Assembly: GCA_937870635.1 (NCBI GenBank) | Contig: CALMZP010000118.1 | Coordinates: 1 to 64,000 of the forward strand | DNA: 64,000 bases | DNA from: an uncultured Acidobacteriota bacterium | GTDB lineage: Bacteria > Acidobacteriota > Thermoanaerobaculia > Gp7-AA8 | Direction: 5' to 3' | Shown: positions 8,668 through 17,567 of the stretch, one piece after another | Position numbering within the stretch: the stretch's first letter is position 1 | How the letters are laid out: each line of letters opens with the position of its first letter | Position numbers and translations under genes: made by a program | Notes under the pieces: model-generated | What the model was told of the DNA's origin: nothing | What the model saw: the letters and a program-made list of their open reading frames with translations, nothing else | Databases searched by the model: none

Positions 8668-9750
8668 TCATCGTCGCCCTGCGACGATGCGTCCGCCCGT
8701 AGCGCGGCTCTTCGCCTCCGTCTTGCCGCGCAGCTGACCGCATGCCGCGGCGATGTCGCGGCCTTTCGAGCGGCGCACCGTGACGCGCACCCCGGCGTCG
8801 ACCAGTGTGTCGACGAAGCGATCGATCGCCGCTTCGGAAGGCCGCTTCATCCATGAGGGAAGGTTCACGTCCTCGTTGAACGGAATGGCGTTGACCTTCG
8901 ACTGGAATCCGCGGATGAGCTTCGCGAGTGCACGGGCATCAGCGGGCGAATCGTTGTAGCCGGCAAGCAGGACGTATTCGATGGTGATGTCGCGCCCCTT
9001 CTCCAGCGGAAAGCGCCGCAGCTCCGCCATCAGCTCGTCGAGCGGATACTTCGTGGTGATGGGCATGATCTCTTCGCGGCGCTTGCGATCGGGCGCATTG
9101 ATCGACACGGCGAGATTGGGACGCCGTTCGAGCTTCGCCAGCTCCTGGAGGCCGGGGATGATGCCCGACGTGGATACGGTGATCCGCTTCGGCGCGATGT
9201 TCATGTAGAGGACGTCGAGCGTCGTGACGAGATTTTCGAAGTTCAGGAGCGGCTCGCCCATGCCCATGAACACGACATTCATCGACTCCGTCGGAATCTG
9301 TTTTTCATTGCGGACGACGAAAAACTGCCCCAGCATCTCGGAGGGCATCAGGTTTCTGCCGGCACCGAAAAACCCCGTCACACAGAAGGTGCAGCCGACC
9401 GCGCATCCGGCCTGAGACGAGAGACAGATGCTCGTCCTCTCGCCCATCGGCATGTACACCGACTCGATGCGATTCCCATCGGCGAGGCTGAACAGGTACT
9501 TCTGCGTCCCGTCAGGGGCAGGTTCGGTTCGTTCGACGACGTGGGGAAAGGCCAGAGTGAAGCGGGCGGCGAGATCCGCGCGAACATCTTTGGGGATGTT
9601 CGACATGACGTCGAACGATCCGGCGCCGCGCCCGTGCATCCACTCCTCGATCTGTTTGACACGGAACGGTGGAGACACGATCGCGCCGAGCGTCGCGCGG
9701 AGCTGGTCCGGCGCGAGGTCGTGAAGGTTGCGAAGGAGCTCAATCGTCAC
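8668..9750 (-). CDS. rlmN: Dual-specificity RNA (adenine-C2) methyltransferase RlmN
   Basis: RlmN methylates A2503 of 23S rRNA and A37 of some tRNAs using radical SAM chemistry. The CxxxCxxC motif is AGCAVGCTFCVTG; other family marks are NVVFMGMGEPL, ITVSTSG, SINAPD and AIPFNED. The mechanistic C-terminal cysteine appears in DIAAACGQL. The likely start is GTG 9750 (VTIELLRNLHDLAP), which overlaps the end of the upstream gene by 11 bp; earlier in-frame ATGs read through that gene. The length of 360 residues is normal. Confidence 0.93.
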   Translation of the reverse strand: MTIELLRNLHDLAPDQLRATLGAIVSPPFRVKQIEEWMHGRGAGSFDVMSNIPKDVRADLAARFTLAFPHVVERTEPAPDGTQKYLFSLADGNRIESVYMPMGERTSICLSSQAGCAVGCTFCVTGFFGAGRNLMPSEMLGQFFVVRNEKQIPTESMNVVFMGMGEPLLNFENLVTTLDVLYMNIAPKRITVSTSGIIPGLQELAKLERRPNLAVSINAPDRKRREEIMPITTKYPLDELMAELRRFPLEKGRDITIEYVLLAGYNDSPADARALAKLIRGFQSKVNAIPFNEDVNLPSWMKRPSEAAIDRFVDTLVDAGVRVTVRRSKGRDIAAACGQLRGKTEAKSRATGGRIVAGRR

Positions 9751-10096
9751 TGGTCTGCGCCAGAGGCTCGACACGGCGCGCCGTCCTGACCTTGCGCGTC
9801 GGATCGATGCCGAGCGACCGGAGTAGGCCGAGATCATTCACGTTGATCCGGAACTGCACGCTCTCTTCGCGCGATTCATCGCGCAGAGTGAGCTCGGTGG
9901 TGGTTGCCGGGACAGCTTCCCCCTCCTCGTCGCCGTCGTTCCTGTTCAAGCCGATGGTGGCATCGAGCACGACGTAAAGGTTGTAGCCCTCGTCGCGAAT
10001 TTTCTGGATCTGGCGGCTGACGTCGTCGGAGCCTGAAATCGACTCGTTGATGGCAGTGCCGAGGTCCCGGAGAAGCTGTTTGATCCTGTCGTCCAC
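9740..10096 (-). CDS. Small uncharacterised protein
   Basis: I do not recognise this family. The reading frame from GTG 10096 (DDRIKQLLRDLGTAINESIS) gives 118 residues: a helical N-terminal half, a YNLYVVLDATIGL strand, an acidic linker (DGDEEGE), then a short tail ending in TSDD. It has no membrane segment or known motif. It overlaps the rlmN start, so the two are likely co-transcribed. The start is uncertain, as no ATG lies nearby. Confidence 0.6.
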   Translation of the reverse strand: MDDRIKQLLRDLGTAINESISGSDDVSRQIQKIRDEGYNLYVVLDATIGLNRNDGDEEGEAVPATTTELTLRDESREESVQFRINVNDLGLLRSLGIDPTRKVRTARRVEPLAQTSDD

Positions 10097-10163
10097 GTGG
10101 GTCTCACTATCCGGTTCGCAGCGGCTCCGGTCAAGCTGCCACTCGCGCTCCGCGGGGAGTACA

Positions 10164-11057
10164 CTATTTGTCCCCACCGGCTTCGGGCTGCAAACGCTCG
10201 GCCACTGATTTCCACAGTTCCGACCAGTAGGCGAGATACTTCCACCGTCCCCATTTCGAGTACCGCCGCAGCATCGCGGCATCGGAGACTTTCCTTCCGC
10301 GATGGTACGTTTCGCGGACAAACCGGCGGAACTCGGAGTCAACGGCGATGAAGTCATGGCGGCCGTCCATGGCGAGCAGATGAGCCGCTCCGTAGGGTCC
10401 GACACCGGGTAACGTGCGATAGCTCCGAAACAATCCTTCCGTGGTCTGCGAAGCTTCGCTGACCTCCGCAAGGTCGATCGTTCCCGATGCAACTCCTGCC
10501 GCCAGCTGGTGAATCGACTTCGCGCGGTAGCCGAGTCGGCAGTCGCGCTGAAGCTCGTCGACGCTGAAGCGGACGATGTCCGCCGGCTGAGGAAACGCGG
10601 CGAATCCCGACTTCGATCGCACACCGCACTTCTCGACGAGCAGCTCGACCATGCGCACGGTCTGGCGCCACGTCGTGTTCGTCGTGGCGATGATCTTGAC
10701 CGCATCCTCGAAGAGCGTGGTTCCGCAGAGCAACCGGCCGAATCCTGCCCCGGCCACCCACTCGTGGGCAGGGGAGGATCGTGCAAGCTCGGCGAACTCG
10801 GCCGTGTCGACATCGAGCTGCAGCATCCGCACGATACGGTCGCGAAGGAGGGCTGCGTCAAAGCCGCTCGAGCTGACGCCGGCGTCGATCGATCCTCGCC
10901 GGAACCTCACTTCGAGATCGACCACCAGACCGTCGAGAACCTCGGGCCGGCGAAGGACTTTTTCCTTGCGGGACCAGCGGAACGGGGCCAGGAGGTACCA
11001 GCCGTGTGACTCGACCGTCGGCAGGAACGTAAACCCGGCGGGTGCCGCGATCCGTAA
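10164..11057 (-). CDS. AlkA-like DNA glycosylase (HhH-GPD superfamily)
   Basis: The C-terminal half carries a helix-hairpin-helix LPGVGPYGAAHLLAM followed by the catalytic aspartate in FIAVDSEFRRFV, the layout of DNA-3-methyladenine/AlkA glycosylases that excise alkylated bases. The N-terminal ~100 residues (TVESHGWYLLAPFRW) resemble the AlkA N-domain. No ATG, GTG or TTG lies between the tRNA-Cys 3' end and this conserved N-terminus; the nearest in-frame start is a GTG at 11120 inside the tRNA gene. The coordinate given begins just after the tRNA; the true start is unresolved and may be a rare codon. The downstream end is secure. Confidence 0.8.
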   Translation of the reverse strand, partial: LRIAAPAGFTFLPTVESHGWYLLAPFRWSRKEKVLRRPEVLDGLVVDLEVRFRRGSIDAGVSSSGFDAALLRDRIVRMLQLDVDTAEFAELARSSPAHEWVAGAGFGRLLCGTTLFEDAVKIIATTNTTWRQTVRMVELLVEKCGVRSKSGFAAFPQPADIVRFSVDELQRDCRLGYRAKSIHQLAAGVASGTIDLAEVSEASQTTEGLFRSYRTLPGVGPYGAAHLLAMDGRHDFIAVDSEFRRFVRETYHRGRKVSDAAMLRRYSKWGRWKYLAYWSELWKSVAERLQPEAGGDK

Positions 11058-11059
11058 AT

Positions 11060-11134
<75 letters not shown>

Positions 11135-11280
11135 CCTTCCAGAAACGGCGGGGAAGCGAGTCTAGTGAACAGGGGATAACGCGTCAAATATTCGGAGTGC
11201 AGTCAAGGCAGCAGGCACAGGGATGAACGATAAAAGCGGTTGTCTTCGCCACCGTGCGGCACCGTTGCCGTCGCACCCAA

Positions 11281-11384
11281 TGTCATCCCGAGCGTAGCGA
11301 GGGACCTGGGTGGGCGGGTGGCGCCAAGATCATGCCTCGTGCCGCCCATCCCCCAGGTCCCTCGCTCACGCTACAGGGATGACA
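11281..11384. repeat. Long inverted repeat, tcatcccgagcgtagcgag family
   Basis: The left arm (11282-11310) and its inverse (11355-11384) flank about 45 bp that themselves fold (gggcgggtggcgcc). The same core occurs at 1979-2000 and inverted near 22165. It occupies most of the 300-bp gap between tRNA-Cys and the sigma gene; no gene is seen in the gap. Confidence 0.8.
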
Positions 11385-11436
11385 CGCTTTGAGACGGTCT
11401 CCAAGCTGCCGCACTCCAGGCATACACTCCCCCTGC

Positions 11437-12018
11437 ATGTCCGAGTCCGACCTCGTCAGCGGCCTCCGGGCGGGGAGCGAGGATGCGTTCGATCGCCTGA
11501 TCAAAGTCCATGGCGGGCGGATGCTCGCCGTGGCGAAACGATTCTTGCGCAACGAGGACGACGCCCGCGACGCCGTGCAGGATGCGTTCATCTCGATCTT
11601 TCGATCGGTCGGCAACTTCGAAGGCACCTCGCAGCTGGCTACCTGGATTCATCGGATCGCCGTCAATGCGGCACTCATGAAGCTCCGTTCCCTCAACCGT
11701 CAAGCCCAGGAGGAGAGCATCGAGCCGCTGCTCCCACAGTTCCGCGCGGATGGACACCAGGTCGCGAGTTCCGTCCCCTGGCGCGGAGCCGACGAAACGC
11801 TCCAGGAGAAGGAGCTTCGCCGGATCGTCCGGGACGCCATCGAGAAGCTGCCCGAGTCGTATCGCGTCGTCCTCCTCCTTCGCGACATCGAGGAGCTCAC
11901 GCCGGAGGAGACGGCGCATTCACTCGGGATCACCAGAACTGCGGTCAAAGTCCGGCTGCACCGCGGACGGCAAGCTCTTCGCACGCTGCTTGACCCGCAT
12001 TTGAGAGAAAGACCATGA
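11437..12018 (+). CDS. ECF (sigma-70 family) RNA polymerase sigma factor
   Basis: This 193-residue factor has region 2 (DLVSGLRAGSEDAFDRLI through DARDAVQDAFISIFR and the -10-binding LATWIHRIAVNAAL) and region 4 (LPESYRVVLLLRDIEELTPE with a helix-turn-helix around ITRTAVKVRLHRGR). That is the sigma-E type of extracytoplasmic function factor. ATG 11437 is chosen because region 2 begins immediately after it. The next gene, a zinc-finger anti-sigma, overlaps by 4 bp, and the downstream redox genes are its most likely first targets. Confidence 0.93.
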   Translation: MSESDLVSGLRAGSEDAFDRLIKVHGGRMLAVAKRFLRNEDDARDAVQDAFISIFRSVGNFEGTSQLATWIHRIAVNAALMKLRSLNRQAQEESIEPLLPQFRADGHQVASSVPWRGADETLQEKELRRIVRDAIEKLPESYRVVLLLRDIEELTPEETAHSLGITRTAVKVRLHRGRQALRTLLDPHLRERP

Positions 12019-12215
12019 CGGAACGCGAATCGATCACCTGCAGAGACTTCATCGAATCGCTGGACGACTTCGTGGCGGACGAGATGACACCCGAAAAAAA
12101 GTCCGCGGCGGTCGCGCACCTCGGCGAATGCCGCTCCTGCGTCGCCTACGACGAGAGTTACCGGCGGACGATCGCGCTCGAGCGGAGTCTCAAGGCCGAC
12201 GACCGGCAAGCTTGA
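12015..12215 (+). CDS. Zinc-finger anti-sigma factor (ZAS/zf-HC2 type)
   Basis: This 66-residue protein has the ZAS signature H35-x3-C39-x2-C42 (HLGECRSC) plus a further cysteine at position 9. ZAS proteins hold an ECF sigma inactive, often releasing it when the zinc site is oxidised. It overlaps the sigma gene by ATGA and the next gene by TTGA. It lacks a membrane anchor, so it would be a soluble, cytoplasmic redox sensor. Function is inferred from motif and position. Confidence 0.85.
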   Translation: MTERESITCRDFIESLDDFVADEMTPEKKSAAVAHLGECRSCVAYDESYRRTIALERSLKADDRQA

Positions 12216-12835
12216 AACCGCGGCGCTTCGACGCGCATCCTACTGACGGTGACTTCTTGAAGAGGCTCGTCCGCAAGCACCCCCTCGCGATCCGGTGGTT
12301 TCACTGGATCAATTTTCCGCTCCTCTTTCTCATGATCTGGAGCGGGATCCTCATCTACTGGGCCTACCCCGTTTACCGCATCGGCCTCGGCGACTTCTAC
12401 CTGGTCAAGATGAATCTCGATCAGCCCACATGGCGGCAGCTCGGCATCAACAACCGTCTCGCCGAGGGAATGGCGCTGCATTTCTTCTTCATGTGGCCGT
12501 TCGCGATCAACGGTCTTCTCTACGTCGCGTACCTGATCGTTGCGGGTGAGTGGCGCGCGATGCGTGAGAAGTTCAACCCGATCCAGCGTCTCGCGTACAT
12601 CGGGATCACAATGATGGGTGCCGGATCGCTGCTCACAGGACTGGCCATCTACAAACCGGTGCAGCTCTCCTGGCTCACCGCCCTGTTCGGCGGATATCCG
12701 ATGGCGAGGTTTCTTCATTTCTGGATCACGGTGGGCTTCGTCGTCTTCTTCGTGATTCACGTCATTCAGGTCATGCGCGCGGGGTGGAACAACTTCAGGG
12801 CCATGGTGGTCGGTTACGAGGTACGCCATGACTGA
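12212..12835 (+). CDS. Cytochrome b561/YedZ-like membrane subunit
   Basis: The protein is a four-helix integral membrane b-type cytochrome. Candidate haem-ligating histidines are seen in RWFHWINF, MALHFFFMW, RFLHFW and VIHVIQV. Such subunits pass quinol electrons to a periplasmic molybdopterin partner, and that partner is encoded next (8-bp overlap). The TTG start at 12212 overlaps the anti-sigma stop (TTGA) and gives 207 residues; a second TTG at 12257 is the alternative. It is not a canonical MsrQ but plays the equivalent part by position. Confidence 0.82.
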   Translation: MKPRRFDAHPTDGDFLKRLVRKHPLAIRWFHWINFPLLFLMIWSGILIYWAYPVYRIGLGDFYLVKMNLDQPTWRQLGINNRLAEGMALHFFFMWPFAINGLLYVAYLIVAGEWRAMREKFNPIQRLAYIGITMMGAGSLLTGLAIYKPVQLSWLTALFGGYPMARFLHFWITVGFVVFFVIHVIQVMRAGWNNFRAMVVGYEVRHD

Positions 12836-13559
12836 CGAAGACGTCGACGCTGCAGTGCGGCGGCTGTCGCGGCGCGGATTCGCGACGATGGCGGTCGCCG
12901 CCGCGGCAGGATTTGCGGGTTACAGGTGGCTGCGCACGCGGCCGCGCGTGGGCGGACTCGAGCTGCCGTTTCGCCGCGCCCTCTGGATGAACGAGTCGAT
13001 CGCGCGGGCCTTCTATTCGCCGGATCGGCTCAGCCCTCTCTTTCGCCCATCCGATGTCACGAAAGCCCGCGTGAACGGCCACCTCGGTCTCGTCGAGAAC
13101 GTCGACGCGAATGCCTGGCGCCTGGCGATCGAAGGCGCGGCCTTGCCGGCGTCTCTGACGCTCGAGGAAATCCGGCAGCTTCCGGTGCACGAGATGATCA
13201 CCGAGCTGCGATGCATCGAAGGGTGGTCGACGATCGTGAAGTGGAAGGGCGTGCGATTGCGCGAGCTGATCGCTCGGTATCCGCCACCGTCTCCAGTCCG
13301 CTACGTGTCGATGGAAACGCCTGGCCGCGGTTACTACGTCGGCCTCGACATCGAAAGCGCTCTGCATCCGCAGAGTCTTCTCGTGTACGAGATGAATGAT
13401 CGTCCGCTCGACTGGCATCACGGCGCGCCGCTGCGCCTGGCCATGCCGATCAAGTACGGCATCAAGAGCATCAAGCGCATCGGCACGATCCGCTACACGG
13501 ACGTTCGCCCGCCTGATTTCTGGGCCGACCGCGGTTACGACTGGTACGCGGGGCATTGA
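12828..13559 (+). CDS. Tat-exported molybdopterin-dependent oxidoreductase (MsrP/sulfite oxidase family)
   Basis: A twin-arginine signal (SRRGFATMAVAAAAG, from residue ~14) directs export of the folded enzyme. The sulfite-oxidase fold follows, with the molybdenum-ligating cysteine in RCIEGWSTIVKWKG and the family block LRLAMPIKYGIKSIKRI. MsrP repairs methionine sulfoxide in periplasmic proteins; other relatives oxidise sulfite. With the cytochrome b upstream it forms a two-component quinol-linked reductase. Linkage to an ECF/ZAS pair suggests induction by oxidative damage. Substrate is not proven. Confidence 0.85.
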   Translation: MTDEDVDAAVRRLSRRGFATMAVAAAAGFAGYRWLRTRPRVGGLELPFRRALWMNESIARAFYSPDRLSPLFRPSDVTKARVNGHLGLVENVDANAWRLAIEGAALPASLTLEEIRQLPVHEMITELRCIEGWSTIVKWKGVRLRELIARYPPPSPVRYVSMETPGRGYYVGLDIESALHPQSLLVYEMNDRPLDWHHGAPLRLAMPIKYGIKSIKRIGTIRYTDVRPPDFWADRGYDWYAGH

Positions 13560-13592
13560 AGCTGACCCACGGCGATCGCGGAGATTGACGTG

Positions 13593-13905
13593 GCGCCGGC
13601 TGTCGTCGAAGGCGAGAACGTCGTGACGATCGCCGACCTGTCGCACCTTCGGGTCGAATCCGAGGTGGACGAGTTCGACGTCGCGCGCATCAAGCCCGGC
13701 GCGGCGGTCACGATCGCGGCCGAAGGCCATGACAAGTCCTGGCAGGGAACCGTCGAGGAGATCCCTCACGCGGTAGTGAGCCGGCGGCTCAACCCTCCCG
13801 ATCCGTCCAAGCCGATCGACACCCGCGTCCTGCTCGTGAAGATCGCATTCACGGAAAAGGCCCCGCTCAAGCTGGGGCAGAGGGTGGGAAGTGCAGTTCG
13901 AGTGA
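13593..13905 (+). pseudogene. Remnant of an HlyD/RND-type membrane fusion protein
   Basis: The fragment encodes only the C-terminal beta-barrel/membrane-proximal part of an efflux adaptor (VVTIADLSHLRVESEVDEFD, then VLLVKIAFTEKAPLKLGQRV). The N-terminal ~200 residues are missing. The break sits at the end of a tgacgtggcgccggct repeat (13585-13600). A single extra G near 13886 shifts the frame; without it the protein would end naturally as QRVEVQFE with a stop at 13903-13905. A degenerate cacagag-type short repeat lies just beyond (13931-13960). Confidence 0.8.
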
Positions 13906-13984
13906 GAGCTCCGATTCGCCGCCGGTCAACCACAGACGACACAGAGTGCACAGAGGTGTTTGGACCGCACCGGATGTCGGGATG

Positions 13985-15196
13985 TCAACGCGCCAGTTCC
14001 TGGCCACGCGTCTCGGGAAGCATCCAGATGAGACCACCGCCGACGGCGAAAAACATCGCACTCGCCGCAATCGCCGCCCCCAGGCCGTATGTCTGCGCGG
14101 CGGACCCGATCGCGAGCGGCGCGGCCGCTGAAACGAGACGGCCGGCGTTGTAACAGAAGCCCTGTGCACTGGCGCGGATGGCGGTTGGAAACAGCTCCGA
14201 CAACATCGCCCCGAAGAGCGAGAAGTACCCATGCGCGAAATACCCGACGAACGGGCCGATTGCCAGGAGCGTGTATCCCGACCTCGCGCCGAACGCGAAG
14301 ATGGGGACGACCGCCGTTGCACCGACCATGAACAGCGTGAACGCCGGTCGGCGTCCGATCCGGTCGGCAATCCATCCGAAGGTGATGTATCCGAGGAATG
14401 CGCCCACCTGAACGACGATGAGCCAGGCCGCCGACCGGGTGATGTTCAGTCCCGCTCCTCCTTCGGATACCGGCGACGCGAGGAACGCCGGCAACCAGGT
14501 GATGAGTCCCCAGTACGCGACCAGAACACTGCTCGCGACGAGCGTTGCCACGACCGTGCGTTGAACGAGCGCGGGGCCGAACATGTCCCGCCATCGAACG
14601 GTTGATGCGACGCGCTCCGTCCACACTTCTGGCTCTTCCACCGTGCGTCGGATGAAGAAAGCGGCGAAGGCCGGGAGCACGCCGATCACGAACAGCACGC
14701 GCCAGCCAAATCGCTCGAGAACGAGCGCGGAGAGCGCCGCCGCGAAGAGAGCTCCGATCGCCCAGCCGGACTGCATGATGCCCATCGCCTTCGCTCGATG
14801 CTGCGCCGGCCACGTCTCGGCCACGAGGACCGATCCGGCCGACCATTCTCCACCCATGCCGATCCCGACCAGCACTCTCCAGGCGACGAGCTGCCACAGA
14901 GCTGTGGCCGTCGCCAGTCCCGCCGTGGCGCCGGAGTACAGAAGGATGCTGATCGTCATCGCACGAACACGGCCAAGACGGTCGGCGAGGTGTCCGAAAA
15001 GGATTCCTCCGGCGGCGCTCGCCACGAGCGCGACCGAGGTGAGGGCGCCCATCATCGGCCGGGAAAGGCCAAACTCTTCGCGGATCTGAATGACGGCGTA
15101 CGTGAAGAGGAGGAAGTCCATGGCATCGAGCATCCACCCGAGCTGCGCAGCCATGAGGGCCCGCCACGCGCGGCGGTCGACGCCGAGGAGCGACAT
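13985..15196 (-). CDS. MFS transporter
   Basis: This 403-residue, twelve-helix major facilitator starts at ATG 15196 (MSLLGVDRRAWRALMAAQLG). Family signatures include the loop 2-3 motif GHLADRLGRVRAM and a second copy, GWIADRIGRRPAF, in the other half. MDAMDFLLF and GMGGEWSAGSVLVAE match the sugar/aromatic-acid H+ symporter groups. It is divergently placed from the sensor kinase with a 75-bp gap. The substrate cannot be read from the sequence. A longer frame (to 16015) is antisense to the kinase and is rejected. Confidence 0.88.
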   Translation of the reverse strand: MSLLGVDRRAWRALMAAQLGWMLDAMDFLLFTYAVIQIREEFGLSRPMMGALTSVALVASAAGGILFGHLADRLGRVRAMTISILLYSGATAGLATATALWQLVAWRVLVGIGMGGEWSAGSVLVAETWPAQHRAKAMGIMQSGWAIGALFAAALSALVLERFGWRVLFVIGVLPAFAAFFIRRTVEEPEVWTERVASTVRWRDMFGPALVQRTVVATLVASSVLVAYWGLITWLPAFLASPVSEGGAGLNITRSAAWLIVVQVGAFLGYITFGWIADRIGRRPAFTLFMVGATAVVPIFAFGARSGYTLLAIGPFVGYFAHGYFSLFGAMLSELFPTAIRASAQGFCYNAGRLVSAAAPLAIGSAAQTYGLGAAIAASAMFFAVGGGLIWMLPETRGQELAR

Positions 15197-15271
15197 GGAT
15201 CGAATTGTAAGGGTGAACGACTCCTGGGTCAGATTCGTGGTATCCCTGTTCGCGTGACCTTGCGCGGAATC

Positions 15272-16744
15272 ATGAGAAAACTGATGCCGTGGCTCGTCGC
15301 GATCGGTGGCACTGCTGGCGTGACGGCCGTCGGATACGCGATGCGGCTGAACGCGAACACGGCTGGTTTCGCCTTTCTCATCATCGTCCTGCTCTCGTCG
15401 CTGCGGGGCGGGTTCCTCGCCGGCGCACTCGCGTCGATTGCTGCGACGCTCTGCTACAACTTCTTCTTCTTCGACCCGCTGCACACGTTCACGATTGCGG
15501 AGCCCGCGAACTGGGTTGCCCTGGCCGCCTTCCTCGTCACCTCGGTCATCGTGAGCCGCCTCGTGATCGCGTCGCACACCCAGGCTGACAATGCGGAACG
15601 ACGACGGACCGAGCTCGAAACGCTGTACGGCCTGAGCGTCGATCTCTTTACCGCGACGAACCGCGTCGGCGCTCTCGGGGAGGCTGCCGGCCGTGCTCTC
15701 AAGCTGCTCGGCGCCCGCGAAGGCGGGCTGGTTCTTTTCGACGGAAGCCCATACCGTCAGAGGGTGATCTGGTGGGTGGGCGAAAAACCCGACGAAATCG
15801 AGGATTTGATCGCCGGCATCGGCCGGCACAAGGAGCCTCTCGAGTTCTCCTCTGCTCTCGGGCGGGATGTTTATCTCCCTCTGATCATCGGGCAAAAAAC
15901 GGCGGGCGCACTCGTTGCGCGAGGCACAGAAGCATCCATGCATGCCCTGGTGTCCGCATCGGGACTCGTAGGCCTCGCGGTGGAGCGGGAGAAGTTCATC
16001 GAAGAGAACGCTCACATGGAAGCGATTCGCGAGAGCGAGGTTCTGAAGACGTCGCTTCTGCGCGCGGTCTCACATGATCTGACGACGCCCCTGACGAGCA
16101 TCGCGGTTCACATCGAAACACTGAAGCGAAAGGCCCATGCTGACGATGAGCTGAAGCCGGCGGTCGTCGGAATCACCGAGGAAGCGCAGCGGCTGAAACG
16201 GCGCATCGACAATCTGCTCTCGATGGCGCGGCTCGAAGCGGGAAAGGCAAAGCCACGACGCGAGCCGACGCCGCCCGCGGACATTTTCCGTGCCGTCCGT
16301 GACAATCTCCCTCTCGTGTTCGACTCGAGGCCCGTCACGATTCGAGTGGCCGAGGATTGCCCCGATGCCAACGTCGATCCCTCCCTCGCGCTCGAGATTT
16401 TCGTGAACCTCATCGAGAACGCGCACCGAGTATCTCCGCCCGGCGCGGCGCTCGAGCTTTCAGCGCGACCGCATCCGCTCGATCCCACCCGCATCCGCAT
16501 CGAAGTTCTGGACCGCGGACCCGGGATCCCTGCGGGCGTCGCCGATGCCGAGGGCAATCTGCTGTCAGGGGCGACGAGCGACGTGGCACAGCGCGGGCTC
16601 GGGCTGGAGATCGCGCGGAGTCTCGCCATGGCAAATGGCGGTTCGATCGGCATCACTCCGCGAGAAGGTGGCGGCACGGTGGCCCGTGTCGATTTGCCCG
16701 CGGCTCTGCTTCCGGCCGCAATTTCACAACTGGAGTTCCCGTGA
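15272..16744 (+). CDS. KdpD-like sensor histidine kinase (DUF4118-GAF-HisKA-HATPase)
   Basis: The N-terminus has closely spaced membrane helices of the KdpD/DUF4118 type (CYNFFFFDPLHTFTI is diagnostic). Then come a GAF-like region (about 120-250), the dimerisation domain with phospho-accepting His268 (SHDLTTPLTSI), and an ATPase domain with NLIENAHR, DRGPGIP and GLGLEIA. Unlike KdpD it lacks the cytoplasmic KdpD and Usp domains. It forms a 4-bp overlapping pair with the response regulator. Proximity to Kup suggests sensing of K+ or ionic stress. An upstream GTG (15254) is possible. Confidence 0.9.
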   Translation: MRKLMPWLVAIGGTAGVTAVGYAMRLNANTAGFAFLIIVLLSSLRGGFLAGALASIAATLCYNFFFFDPLHTFTIAEPANWVALAAFLVTSVIVSRLVIASHTQADNAERRRTELETLYGLSVDLFTATNRVGALGEAAGRALKLLGAREGGLVLFDGSPYRQRVIWWVGEKPDEIEDLIAGIGRHKEPLEFSSALGRDVYLPLIIGQKTAGALVARGTEASMHALVSASGLVGLAVEREKFIEENAHMEAIRESEVLKTSLLRAVSHDLTTPLTSIAVHIETLKRKAHADDELKPAVVGITEEAQRLKRRIDNLLSMARLEAGKAKPRREPTPPADIFRAVRDNLPLVFDSRPVTIRVAEDCPDANVDPSLALEIFVNLIENAHRVSPPGAALELSARPHPLDPTRIRIEVLDRGPGIPAGVADAEGNLLSGATSDVAQRGLGLEIARSLAMANGGSIGITPREGGGTVARVDLPAALLPAAISQLEFP

Positions 16745-17430
16745 CTCTCGCCTCGGTGATTCTGGTAGTGGACGATGATCCCGCGATCCGCGAGTCGATG
16801 GCTCGCGAGCTGCGCGTCAGCGGTTACTCGGTCATTCTGGCCGGCGACGGATTGGAGGGGGTCGGCGCGTTTCAGAAGCATGCGCCGGACCTCGTGCTCA
16901 CCGACCTGTCGATGCCGCGCTCGGACGGTTTCGAGCTGATCTCGGCGATCCGGGCCACCGCGCAGATTCCGATCATCGTCCTCTCCGTGCGCGGCAATGA
17001 TGCCGACAAGATCAGGGCACTCGATCTCGGTGCCGATGACTTCGTGACCAAGCCGTTCTCGGTGGCCGAGCTCCTGGCGCGCATCCGGGCCCAGCTCCGC
17101 CGGATCGGAGCGGCGGCGCTGAAGACCCTCGCCTTCGATGGTCTGGCGATCGATCTGGAGCGGCGTCGCGTCGTCCAGGGCGGCCGGGACGTGCATCTGA
17201 CGCCGACGGAATATTCGCTTCTGGAGCTGCTCGCCGTCAACGCCGGCAAGCCGGTCTTCACGGACCACATCATCGCGCGCGTCTGGCGTGACGCGGCGGG
17301 CACCACGGCGGACACGGTGCGCGTCCACATGAGCGCACTCCGGAAGAAGATCGAGCCGGACCCGTCCCTGCCGCGTTACATCGTCACCGAACCGTGGGTG
17401 GGATACCGGTTCATTGCCGAGCCGGTCTAG
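16741..17430 (+). CDS. KdpE-like response regulator (OmpR family)
   Basis: The receiver domain (1-120) has the acidic pocket DDD at 11-13, phospho-acceptor Asp55 (LVLTDLSMPR) and the signalling lysine in DDFVTKPF. A winged-helix Trans_Reg_C domain follows (LTPTEYSLLELLAVN, VRVHMSALRKKIE, GYRF). The GTG start at 16741 overlaps the kinase stop as GTGA. It is 229 residues, as in KdpE. A 14-bp sequence recurring inverted before the next two genes is a candidate binding site. Confidence 0.93.
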   Translation: MTLASVILVVDDDPAIRESMARELRVSGYSVILAGDGLEGVGAFQKHAPDLVLTDLSMPRSDGFELISAIRATAQIPIIVLSVRGNDADKIRALDLGADDFVTKPFSVAELLARIRAQLRRIGAAALKTLAFDGLAIDLERRRVVQGGRDVHLTPTEYSLLELLAVNAGKPVFTDHIIARVWRDAAGTTADTVRVHMSALRKKIEPDPSLPRYIVTEPWVGYRFIAEPV

Positions 17431-17431
17431 C

Positions 17432-17462
17432 CCGTTAACCGTTCACCGTTCACCGTTAACGG
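17432..17462. repeat. GTTAACC/GTTCACC heptad array
   Basis: Four 7-bp units follow the regulator stop codon directly. This is the same GGTTAAC family as at 4987, 22133, 39368 and 59595, here with A-to-C variants in the middle units. Confidence 0.8.
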
Positions 17463-17463
17463 C

Positions 17464-17477
17464 CTTAATGGTTTCTT
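17464..17477. promoter_or_regulatory. 14-bp shared motif, copy 1 (candidate KdpE-like site)
   Basis: CTTAATGGTTTCTT here is the exact reverse complement of 18019-18032 upstream of kup. This copy also starts a partial palindrome ATGGTT-N8-AACCAT (17468-17487). It lies about 90 bp before the small membrane protein gene. A role as regulator binding site is inferred from recurrence and position only. Confidence 0.45.
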
Positions 17478-17567
17478 CATGAACCATTTCGAGTTTCCAG
17501 CGCGAATCCTTCGCCTTTCTTCGCGACTGCGACTGTGACGATCGGTTGAAAGAGTCAGGAGGTCGAG

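Noticed and set aside
13926-16015. Long leftward open frames covering the sensor kinase
   Set aside because: Upstream of ATG 15196 they are antisense to a well-supported kinase; only the MFS part has homology.
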